Shown: piece after piece, positions 1 through 8,025 of the stretch | How positions within the stretch are numbered: the first letter of the stretch is position 1 | How the letters are laid out: the number at the start of each line of letters is the position of its first letter | Origin: Rhizopus sp. PT2906 | Taxonomy: Eukaryota > Mucoromycota > Mucoromycetes > Mucorales > Rhizopodaceae | DNA length: 12,382 bases | Direction of reading: 5' to 3' | NCBI GenBank assembly: GCA_025529335.1 | Contig: JAMYHX010000788.1 | Coordinates: forward strand, 1 to 12,382 | Notes under the pieces: model-generated | What the model was told of the DNA's origin: nothing | The model's database searches: none | The model's input: the letters and a program-made list of their open reading frames with translations, nothing else | Position numbers and translations under genes: made by a program

Positions 1-348
1 CTTATGAATAGGTGCATTATCCATAACAATACACTGACCCTTTATATTATGTTCATCTTTGATATTTTCTGATGCATCAGCATCCATAAATTCATGTACA
101 CAAGATAATGAATTGCTAATTTGTTTCATTTTTTCAACGCGTTCTTTACTCAAATTAAAATGGCCAATATCAATTTCTTCTTCCTCATCTACTTCCATAT
201 AATCATCAGATGAAGTATCCACATCATTATCTGAAATAATCTCTCTATTAGTAATAAATTCGCTAAAGATATGTGATAAAAACAAGAAAAAGCGTGCTAA
301 ATAGAAAGCAGGAATTACCATTTCCTTAAAGAACATGCACACACGCAT
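1..348 (-). mobile_element. Partial, decayed DDE transposase-like ORF (cut by left edge)
   Basis: The minus strand is open from 375 down to base 1, with the first ATG at 348-346. The last visible residues read KGQCIVMDNAPIHK. The VMDNAPIH block, with its Asp preceding a conserved N-x-x-H, is typical of the DDE endonuclease domain of Tc1/IS630-like transposases common in Mucorales. The upstream part does not look like a transposase: a hydrophobic stretch (about residues 10-35) is followed by an acidic run (VDEEEEIDI). The hydrophobic stretch may be intron, since CATATCTTTAG ending at 263 is a good acceptor. The ORF lies just past the 3' end of the glycogenin gene, on the same strand. The 3' part of the element is outside the window, so target-site duplications and terminal repeats cannot be seen. 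It is probably a degenerate copy; the DDE call rests on one motif. Confidence 0.5.
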
Positions 349-437
349 ATACCAAAAAGAGGGGTTCGGAATGATTCAAATCATACTTTAGAAGAAAAGC
401 TATTCTATTCCTTTAAAGTTCACATGATGTATTACAG

Positions 438-443
438 TTTATT
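438..443 (-). terminator. Candidate poly(A) signal AATAAA of the glycogenin gene
   Basis: The minus strand reads AATAAA at 443-438, 15 nt past the glycogenin TAG stop at 460-458. This implies a very short 3' UTR. No other AATAAA lies between the stop and the transposase-like ORF. Confidence 0.5.
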
Positions 444-457
444 TAACAGAAATGGTG

Positions 458-3400
458 CTAAGGGGATGATGATGATTCTTTGGGTCCAAAGGTATAAGAA
501 CGGCGGGGTAAAGAGGACGCTTGAGATGACGAAGAGCGTATGTCTAAAGATGAAGCAGAAACAGTCCTTGATTTTGCGAACGTTCTTACGCGATTGACAA
601 CTTCATGATCTATCACCGGCGTATCGCCTTTTCCTTCAAATGTTTGGATAATAACCGGTGTGGTCACAATGGGAGCTACACTCGGTCTTGGAGAAGACAG
701 GAGAGTCTCGGCGATCGAAAGTTTTCTGGTGGGTCTCGATGAACGTTCGGTTGTTGTAGTGGTAATAATCGTCCTTGCTGCACTAAACCTACTATCAGGC
801 AAATCTACTATCTGAGCGGCCACTTGAGTTGTCAAAGATTCTTCCACGTCCTTTGCTTGTGTACTTGTTCCATGGCTCTCAGTACGTATAAATCCACTCG
901 AAGTTGCTAATGAGTGATGTACCGTTGATTTCTCTGGAGTGATTATAGTCCTAGCTGGACTAAAGGCATTAGAGCTACTGGATGCATCAACTTTCGTAAA
1001 CACTTGTACATCTCTAGAAGATGTGTCAATCTCTATTGTTTCCACATTTGCTTCTTGGCTTATTGTTTCAACTTCTATTGACTCTTCCTCAAGCTCGATG
1101 ACTTCTGTCGCTTTTTCATCTTGTTCTTCGACCATATCAACTTGAATGCATTCTTCAGTGATTTCTTCATCAAAATTATCTTCAAGTTCGGTAAACTCTT
1201 CCTCTCTTTTAATAACAGCTCGCTGTTCTTCCAAAGGGTCAATATCCACTTCCAGTATCTGCTCTTCTTCATCTTCCTCAATTTCAATCGTTTCCATGGC
1301 TTCTTCAGTATCTTCTTGCACTTCAATAAATCCAACATCTGTCTGGAGTGTTTCATTTTCCAGCTGTTCTTCAACATCATCATCTTCAACTTCGATCGTA
1401 TCAATCGTGTAATTTCCTGCTACAACAACATTCGAATCAATGATTGTGTACTGTTCATGAAGGTGCTCTTCAAATGCCTCTTGTTGACCATCGCTTCCAC
1501 CATAAGCACTCTCTTGCTGTTCTATACTTTCTTCTTCAGCCTGGTCATCGGTTTCGTCATCGACAAGTTCATAAATATGGGTATGTTCACTATTAACTAT
1601 TGATGCTTCACTTTCCAATCGTTCAGACTTCTTTTCATCGTCTTCTTTAGTTGATTCAACAAGAATCTCTCGTACCCTTTCGGTATTTTCGACTACTTCT
1701 TGTTCATCTTGTTGCTTTTCTTTTTCAAATTCATCTACTCTCTTGACACGTAGATCTTTAACGTAAGCATGCTTTAATTTCTCGGTTTCCGTATGTTCTT
1801 CTTCAGAAGCTGTTTGTTTAGGCTGCTGACGTTTTTCATCAGTTTCTACAATGACATATTCCTCTTCGGAACTCACGACTTCTTTTCGTGAGCTCTCAGC
1901 ATTTTGTCCTGTGGTTGTTATTGACCTTGTAGAACCTGCCTCATCTTTTGTGATGATTGTTATTTCTTCTTCAGTTGCAGTCGCCGTTTTCTCTTTTCTT
2001 ATCTCGGTTTGAACTGCAGTGACCACTTTTTCAATAGCAATCATATTCTCGGTATGCACCTTGGGCTGCTCAGATTCTTTAGGAACATCTTCTTGACGAG
2101 ATTGTATGGTATGATCACTATGTATCCTCTTTTCCGACTGCTCGTTTTGACTCGTCTGGATACTATCACTCTTTTCTGCCTTTCTTAGAGGATTTTCGCT
2201 GACCTCAACAGTGTTTGCTGGCTTTACAGTTGCAAGAATGTCGGGTTGAATCAAATCGGATTGGTATATCTTGAGTTTATGGTGTTCATCAAAGCCAAAG
2301 TTGAAAGTATAATTCTTGCTGTCAAAGTCATCGCTGAATTGGTACTTACTGTGCTGATACATGTGTGAAGGTTGTGTTGAGAACTGTATATCGTCTACAA
2401 GGGATCCTGTTGACACTGGGAGTGGTAAGGTGCCGTCTGAGATCATTTGTTCTTCTCTATCGTTCTTGAGAATATCAAGTCTTTGCTTGGCCTCTTTAAT
2501 AACGTCTTCACTAAAATATGCAGTGTACGCCTTTTCTTCCTCATCCTGACCGAAATGGGGCGCTGGGAAAGGCGTGCTTTGAACTTCTGGTGGCATTTGT
2601 TGAACATGCTGGAGCTCGTATTTCTTTTTAAATAAAGTTCCTCTGGACAAGTCCAATTCAGCCTCAAGAAGAGAGGCAATCGCGGTTTGCGGTTGAGCCA
2701 TCGACAAAGACTCACGCTGTTGACGATATCTCTCCTTTTCTTGCTCAATTTCTCTTGACAAGTTGTCCGATAGACCACGCATCATCGGAGTACGAGGAGA
2801 CGATTGCCCTGAGGCAAGAGCACTTGGTAGGCCGAGTTCAGTATCGTCATCCATATCCCAAGCAGACCTGAATCTTTGCACTCTCTTTGGCTTTTCTTCT
2901 GCTGGTTCCAGTTGTTCAAGCCTTTCGAGCTCTTCTTGCTCCTTGGCTGCTTTGGTCAATGCTTCTGTTAATGTTTTTCGAAGGATCATGCTTTCACTTT
3001 GAGACTTGAGATTTTCTAACGCCTCCAAAGGATTCCACTTGGTTACTGTGTCCTTGCTATGACATGCTACGTCTAAAGAGTCGCTCAGGTCATAGTTTGT
3101 CATTTCGAAAGAGTCGTTGTCGAACCCCTCATCCTCGTTGTCCGAAAGAGTCTCACCTATATGACCAAAGTATTCGCTTTGTTCGGCATCAGGTGTAAGA
3201 GCTACAGCAGGTGTAGCGGCAGCAGAGGTATACGGAGTCTTGCGGTTAAATATGGAACTTGAAAAATCAGCAAAAAGGTTGGACGGCTGATCGATGTTTG
3301 GTATACTATCGTCCACCAACGTAGGCACAGAGATATCTAAAGCAACATGCGATTTCTTTGGCGTACCAGGCACAGAGTTACGTCTACTAGATACTATACT

Positions 3401-5918
3401 TGCCCTGCGACTTCCCGAGCGGCTCACTGTGCGACTGCCTACTCTACTACCGTTTCGACTGCCCAGGGGTGAAGGCGTGTACATGCCAGAATGCAGTCTA
3501 CTGGACGCTTTGAAATTTATGGGAATGAGATCTCTATCACTAATATCGTCCTCTTCGTCTTTATGCAGCTCGGCAATAAACTCATCAATCTTGGTCTTGA
3601 CCGAAGGACTGAGGATCTCATCAATGGCAAATAAAGGAGCTTGTTTATGCTCCTCCTCCGTTGCTTCTTCTTGTTCGATCTCTATTTGCCGATTTGTCTC
3701 GTCATGCTGATGATATGCTGAAACTTCAGTCTGCTCTCGTTCCTTTTCCCTAATGTATCAACGCGTAAGGTTAATGTGTCTATACGTGCGGTCAGACCAT
3801 TTTATACTTACGAGGCATGCTTTACATTCAACTGTTCATGTTGATTATGATTTTCCTCAGGTACACGCTCAGTCAGTGTATGACTTGGTGTAGTTTCTTG
3901 GTACGCGTCAAGTTGACCGTGAGCTTGTTCAAGCGTATCTTGACTGTGAATTGTTTCTGAAGGTTCTTGGTGATATGTCTGTGGCTGATGTTCTTCGTAA
4001 TGATAGTAACGTTCTTGGCCGTGTTGCTCATGTTGTTTATGTTCCAGATGACGATTGTGGTACTCCTCGTGTTGTTCATATCTGCTTTCATTCTTTCTAT
4101 CAGCTAATGTCTCTCCGTCAATCGCTCTTCTCTTGTATGTGTGTGTACATGCCTAATCTTACCTGAATTATCTTGTCTTATCATCTCATCTTGCCATACA
4201 CGAGTAGGAGCAGGAAAATGATGTGGGTTTGCCTCCCAAGGAAACGCGATCGGATGACTCACCTCGGGTTTGTTTTGATTCTGTTGTTCCGAATTGTTAT
4301 TGTTATCATGAGTTTTTTGATGATATCTATGCTCTCCTTCCTGTGATCGACCTTGTTCTTTTCCATCATTATGCTCGTCGTTTTGTTCTTGTTCCTGGGA
4401 TGTTTGCTGCGCCTCTACGAATTGAGCATACTCTGGCTTCTTTAGTATTTCAGGCTCAGGCTGAAACACAGGTGCAACCCAAACATGTTGTTGATTCTCA
4501 AGAGGTTGGTCCCACACATTTCGATAGCTGGATAAGTCGGGAATGTCTGCTCCAAGAGAGCCGGAGCTAGGTGGCTCTTCATAGGCAGGATCCCACTTGA
4601 TCATTGAATAGGGCTCTCTTTCGTCATGATATTGCTGTTTAGGTCTTTTATTTTGAAGATACATTTGCTGCAGTTGGCGCTAAAGATAGGTAGAGAAAAT
4701 ATTTCGAACGTAAGTGATATTGACACACACATACACACACACACGCTTGTAAATTTAAAAGATAACTTACCTGTTCATTTTCAGCAATGGCTCTCAATTC
4801 TTCTTGCAACCAGCTTGGCTGTGATACTGTGATGGCAGATAAAGTAGGCATAGGCTTTACCTGTCTTCGACTATGGTCAAGATCATATCGTTCATTCTCC
4901 CAGGCGTTCTCGATTGCTTCATTGAAAGGGACAATAGGTCGTGTTTGAAAGCCTGTATCAAATGTGGATATCCCGAATGAAAGTAATTGATATGGAGAAA
5001 TCTATCGTGGATGTTGAATATACGTCATAGATCTTATCTGATACACTTACTCTTCCATAGTATTTATCCCATGTGTCCCACCAAGTCTGAACCATACGAC
5101 TGGTGCCTTCCCATGCATCACCCATTGGTAACACTTTTCCGTCTGCAAATCGTTGATATTTCCAAGGTTTATTTTGCCCGATAAAATGGGCGATCTTGAT
5201 ACTTTGTCCATATTGAACTTGTGCGGGAGCATAACTAGAAAAAAGGGGAAAAGTTATTTTCCAGCATTCACTACAACTATTGTTATTACCCATATTGGGC
5301 CGTTGGGGTTGCGTTAAAAGTGAAAGGAAGTCTGTGCGATGATGAATCAGGCCATGAACTGAAATAAGTATTCAAAAGTCCTTGATCTCCGCCTAAATAC
5401 AAAGATAAAGAAAACAACTTGAGACGTGATTATCCCCAATATTTACCATCAAATGAACCCGTTTCAGCAGCGAGTCGTACGAGATCTTGATAGATTGATT
5501 CCGAGGGCTCTGCTACAAAAACACCCGAGTTAAAACAGTCTGGCCAGCCAGCGTCTGGAGCAGCTGAAAAGGAAGGTCTGTCGAATAGTTCATCAATATT
5601 TTGAAGAGGTAAGGTATCTGCATCCAAGAATACAATCTTTTTGTACTGCGTAAGACGCCAGAGATGAATTTTTGTCAGGCTGATATCCAGATCAGGTCTA
5701 CCCAAAAGTAAGAGGTTTTGATGGTCTTTGGATCTTATAGTCTCGACTGGTATCGTCTTATAGTACTTGGATAGCATATTCTGTACATGTGTAGAAATAT
5801 TGGGTGTGACGAGACATAGAAGCTCTTTCCTTGAGCCTAAATCACGTAACCGGTGAGCAATGACAAGAGCGCCTGATGCGTATGAGTCTGTGGCAACAAG
5901 CGTAACAAATGCCTCCAT
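458..5918 (-). CDS. Glycogenin (GT8 self-glucosylating initiator) with a giant acidic tail, seven exons
   Basis: Proposed exons: 5918-5447, 5392-5290, 5234-5051, 5001-4771, 4679-4163, 4103-3812, 3749-458, giving 1,696 aa. Introns are 49-91 bp, all GT-AG, and phases agree throughout. Glycogenin transfers glucose from UDP-glucose to its own tyrosine and extends a primer for glycogen synthase in the cytosol. Residues 1-253 form the GT8 domain: TDSYASGALV, LTKIHLW (81-87), the metal-binding FLDAD at 97-101 (DxD = D99/D101), CFNSGVF, GDQGLLN (159-165), AQYGYAP with Tyr191 aligning to the self-glucosylated tyrosine, and HFIG...KPW. Fungal-type tail motifs follow: IKWDPAYEEPP (from 357), FPWE (476-479) with PTRVW (to 492), and KWNPLEALENL (W838). 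The rest is disordered, Ser/Arg-rich (689-730), then extremely acidic (about 1190-1510). Mammalian glycogenins are about 350-500 aa, so the length is unusual. The catalytic call is very sure; exon 4's 5' border is less so. Confidence 0.93.
1367..1664 (-). other. Hyperacidic low-complexity segment of the glycogenin tail
   Basis: The segment encodes roughly residues 1295-1394 of glycogenin. Glu, Asp and Gln dominate, with scattered hydrophobics and no predicted fold. The acidic character continues to about residue 1510 (near base 1020). Recurring T-I-E-(V/I)-(E/D) units occur at about 1384 (TIEVEDDD), 1420 (TIEIEEDEEE) and 1504 (VETIEID). The plus strand of this region is a string of gaa/tct-type codons, which explains the many spurious opposite-strand ORFs here. 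Confidence 0.6.
4134..4146. repeat. GT/CA tract in glycogenin intron 5
   Basis: The plus strand reads TGTATGTGTGTGT; the pre-mRNA therefore has ACACACACAUACA. The tract sits inside the 59-bp intron 4162-4104 and is complementary to the GU tract of intron 4. Confidence 0.9.
4723..4744. repeat. CA/GT microsatellite in glycogenin intron 4
   Basis: The plus strand shows interrupted (AC)n with one AT step; the pre-mRNA is GU-rich. It lies in the 91-bp intron 4770-4680, the longest intron of this gene. Its first 13 bases (4723-4735) are the exact reverse complement of 4134-4146 in the next intron. Confidence 0.9.
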
Positions 5919-5984
5919 TTCAAGTTGGCCGTAAAACGATAGAAGAGAAAAGAAGGATTATAGAACACCAAAAAAATACAATGG

Positions 5985-6014
5985 CTAAAATAGGGTCTTT
6001 TTACTCACTCTCAT
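5985..6014 (-). promoter_or_regulatory. Possible upstream ORF in the glycogenin leader
   Basis: The minus strand has ATG at 6014-6012 followed by eight sense codons and TAG (peptide MRVSKKTLF). The stop is 66 nt before the glycogenin ATG. It is a real uORF only if transcription starts upstream of 6014. The same stretch holds GTGAGT, which could instead be a leader-intron donor. Confidence 0.25.
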
Positions 6015-6096
6015 CGGAGGTTTAAATGATACGGAATACAGCTTTCTAGCAAAAGAAAACTGTGTATGAGACAGCGATTGAATGATTATTGTTTTG

Positions 6097-6130
6097 TATA
6101 TACCTGCAGCTTACCCTTTCTTTTCTAGAA
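6097..6130 (-). promoter_or_regulatory. Glycogenin promoter candidate: TATA element and heat-shock-type dyad
   Basis: TATATA occupies 6097-6102, about 180 nt upstream of the glycogenin start. Just upstream, TTCTAGAA at 6123-6130 is an exact TTCnnGAA dyad of the kind bound by heat-shock factor, lying inside a wider inverted repeat (CTTTTCT/AGAAAAG, 6120-6136). The order suits a stress-responsive promoter for a reserve-carbohydrate gene. Binding is inferred from motif and position only. Confidence 0.3.
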
Positions 6131-6176
6131 GAAAAGAGAAATGGGCTATTTGTAATTCTTTAATGCAATTCTTGCC

Positions 6177-6428
6177 TTGCTTATGCAAAGTCAGTTGAGT
6201 AGTTCTCACCAAACAGTTGAATCAAACACGCTGGACTCTTATGATATGGCTTATATTTACTCTTTCTGGAATCGTTCTTTGCAGAACCGTTCTTTTACTG
6301 GAGTAAACTCGTTTATCAATTCTCATGCTGTGTTGAGGGGTATACCACAAATTTCAGTAGCTTTAGAATATACCTTATCGCTTTATACAAATAAAGCGCT
6401 TGATTTGATCCTATCCCATACTTTTTAA
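6177..6428 (+). pseudogene. Possible 5' fragment of a decayed Mucorales-type gene
   Basis: This is an open stretch of 83 codons starting at an ATG. It includes MAYIYSFWNRSLQNRSF and ends in TNKALDLILSHTF. I do not recognise a named domain. Its N-terminal pattern (aromatic residues around FWN..L..SF) loosely recalls the start of lineage-specific Mucorales proteins that carry a downstream GEVKP motif, and such a motif occurs on the same strand at 6868. From 6429 to 6837 the plus strand has stops in the relevant frames and nothing recognisable apart from the palindrome at 6448-6469. It could also be a chance ORF. Confidence 0.2.
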
Positions 6429-6447
6429 TGGTATCAGATTTATTTGC

Positions 6448-6469
6448 ATGAGGATATAAATATCCTCAT
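6448..6469. repeat. 22-bp palindrome (10-bp perfect arms, 2-nt centre)
   Basis: ATGAGGATAT at 6448-6457 and ATATCCTCAT at 6460-6469 are exact reverse complements separated by AA. The centre contains TATAAATA (6455-6462), so it could be a dyad-flanked TATA element, a cruciform or a binding site for a dimeric factor. It lies in gene-poor DNA, about 530 bp upstream of the glycogenin ATG. Confidence 0.8.
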
Positions 6470-6837
6470 CCATTTCAATAGCTGAGACAATATTGAGTTT
6501 ACTGCCAAAGTCTACTATTGTTTCTGTCATACCTCAAAGCAGAACTGTCAACATGTATCTCCCCAGAGCTTTTGTTATTTTGTAAAAGAGGTTGTCAGGC
6601 GTTATTATAGCAAATAAAGCCCATTGGGTATGTTTTAGAAAGGTTTATATTGTATGAAAGCTCAAAACCAACAGTTATTTCCATTACACATCTCTTAATT
6701 CTCTATTTATTCATTCTCAGCTAATAGATAACATCAGATATTTGTAGTCGTACCCTCATTTAATAGTTCTTCTCTCAGATTTATAATAAAATAGTAATTG
6801 TTAGCTATTGACTCTTCACTGTTTTACAACCATATAA

Positions 6838-7014
6838 GCACAATTGACGACTGAGATCGGTTGCAGTGAGGTCAAGCCACCTTTTGCACAAGACAACCTG
6901 GTCGAAGAGAATATGTGTCGTATACTTGAGCACTTTGAGAGACAGCTGCACAAGCGACTTGTGGTTACTGCAGGTGAAGAGGTGCTGACCACTTTTGGCT
7001 TCTTTAGAGCTTGA
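6838..7014 (+). pseudogene. Relic of a GEVKPP-motif protein (C-terminal fragment)
   Basis: The plus strand is open from 6838 (after a TAA at 6835) to a TGA at 7012-7014. It reads SEVKPPFAQDNLVEENM, a helical RILEHFERQLHKRL, and ends LTTFGFFRA. From recall, Mucorales genomes carry many unnamed proteins with a GEVKP...LV.ED..RL..F.K..LD pattern, often near transposons; this matches in order and spacing. TTGCAG ending at 6866 is a good acceptor, and splicing there leaves T-GAG-GTC, so an upstream exon ending in GG would restore the usual Gly before EVKPP. No convincing upstream exon exists, so I call it a remnant. Function is unknown. Confidence 0.35.
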
Positions 7015-7068
7015 TGTGGTCTTTTGGGCTTTATTAAAAAAAAAGAGCTCAAATATGTATAATCAAAG

Positions 7069-7074
7069 TTTATT
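7069..7074 (-). terminator. Candidate poly(A) signal AATAAA of PTH2
   Basis: The minus strand reads AATAAA at 7074-7069, 33 nt past the PTH2 TAA stop at 7109-7107. Spacing is normal for a short fungal 3' UTR. Confidence 0.6.
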
Positions 7075-7106
7075 CTATTCTCTACATGTTTACACATTGT
7101 ACGCAT

Positions 7107-7977
7107 TTAAAGAAGCTTCAAATGTCCAGTAACTTGATCGATAAGTTCGGCTGGTCCTATTAAAAAGCTTCAGTATCTCATTTCTCTCTTTTTTTTTGTT
7201 GTTGTCTACCTGGACCAACACCCAATACTGTGCGAGAACCTGCTGCGATTTGTGTGCGTCCAGCGTCTCTAATACTCTGGGCAGGTAAACCTAGACTAAG
7301 TGCAATAGCCTGTAACTCCAAACTATATTCATATGAATAAAAGAATATCGTATAATTATAGCAGGATGTACTTACAGTTTTTCTTCACTATCACACTTGA
7401 GTGCAACCTTTGCTTGTCCAGAATACTCCCAAGCACGTAAGATCTGATCAAACATGTCAATTTGTATCCTCTTTTTGTATATAAATGTTATCTACCTCTG
7501 GGTTCACTTTCTTGGCAGCCTTATAACAGGCTAATGTTGCATGTCCACACTTTGATACAGTTAGTTTCTTTCCTTTCTTTTTTTTTTAACATTGTGTTTA
7601 CCTGAGCAGCAATCTTTCCTTTTGTCATGCCAAGATCTGTTCGGACAACAAGAGTCTTTAGATATAAAAAAAGGAGGGTTCAACATGGGTGCTTTTATAG
7701 TTATAGATTGCTTACTAGTTTGAAATTGTCAAACTTGCTTGGGTCAATTTTCCCTTCTGGAACTGCAATGCGATCTTCGTCATCACTGTCTTCTTCTTCT
7801 TCCTTGACTACAGCTGGTGTCTCTGCAGGGTTAATCTGAACATATAAAGTTAAATCATGTAGATCTTGTTGAATCTATAATTACAGTTGTTGATGCTACG
7901 CGTCTTCCAATGAAATAACCAGTGATTAAGGAGACAAAAGCAGTGGCTGCTACAACTGATATGTCGACGTTTTTCAT
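7107..7977 (-). CDS. PTH2: Peptidyl-tRNA hydrolase 2 (Pth2/Bit1 family), seven exons
   Basis: Exons: 7977-7885, 7835-7716, 7655-7602, 7549-7496, 7443-7376, 7322-7210, 7156-7107, giving 183 aa. Six introns of 49-60 bp, all GT-AG; introns 1-4 are phase 0. The enzyme cleaves the ester bond of peptidyl-tRNAs released early from ribosomes, recycling tRNA. Residues 6-24 form a hydrophobic segment followed by GRR, matching the N-terminal membrane anchor of eukaryotic Pth2 (mitochondrial outer membrane in animals). An acidic linker (EEEEDSDDED) follows. The Pth2 domain spans about 72-183: LVVRTDLGMTKGKIAAQCGHA (split by intron 3 after Gln89), WEYSGQAKVALK, DAGRTQIAAGS (149-159), TVLGVGPGPAELID and the family-typical end TGHLKLL. 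The conserved Lys of GK(I/V) and the Asp/Thr of DAGRT are present. Only 48 bp separate it from the upstream RNase H2B stop, so its promoter must lie inside that gene or the transcript may be shared. Confidence 0.95.
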
Positions 7978-7983
7978 TTTATT
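7978..7983 (-). terminator. AATAAA directly abutting the PTH2 start codon
   Basis: The minus strand reads AATAAA at 7983-7978, followed at once by the PTH2 ATG (7977-7975). It is the only AATAAA in the 48 nt between the RNase H2B stop and the PTH2 start. If it is the RNase H2B poly(A) signal, cleavage would fall inside PTH2 exon 1. Otherwise it is just an A-rich start context. Confidence 0.35.
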
Positions 7984-8025
7984 TACAATAATAAAAAAAA
8001 GATTTTTTTTTTGTTAAAGGACAGT

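Noticed and set aside
939..1412. Plus-strand ORFs rich in Ser, Thr and Ile opposite the glycogenin tail
   Set aside because: They are antisense shadows of the acidic low-complexity codons (gaa read as ttc/tct). They have no domain, promoter or splice context.
1121..1603. 160-codon plus-strand ORF with a hydrophobic Phe/Leu-rich sequence
   Set aside because: It is a frame shadow of the same acidic segment. The hydrophobic look comes from the complement of Glu/Asp/Lys codons, not from a membrane protein.
3294..3710. 138-codon plus-strand ORF
   Set aside because: It lies entirely antisense to glycogenin exon 7, which is well supported by in-frame splicing and family motifs.
458..3749. Exon 7 of glycogenin as an independent gene starting at the ATG at 3484
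   Set aside because: The frame is open upstream of that ATG to a good acceptor at 3750, phases match exon 6, and the fungal glycogenin tail motif around W838 lies in this exon.
3873..4091. 72-codon minus-strand ORF rich in Asn/Thr/Ile
   Set aside because: It overlaps glycogenin exon 6 in another frame. The frame encoding Glu/His/Gln-rich tail sequence connects to both flanking exons in phase.
6816..7106. 96-codon minus-strand ORF with Cys/Ser-rich sequence
   Set aside because: The opposite strand reads as the GEVKPP-type fragment with better protein character. The minus ORF has no recognisable motif.
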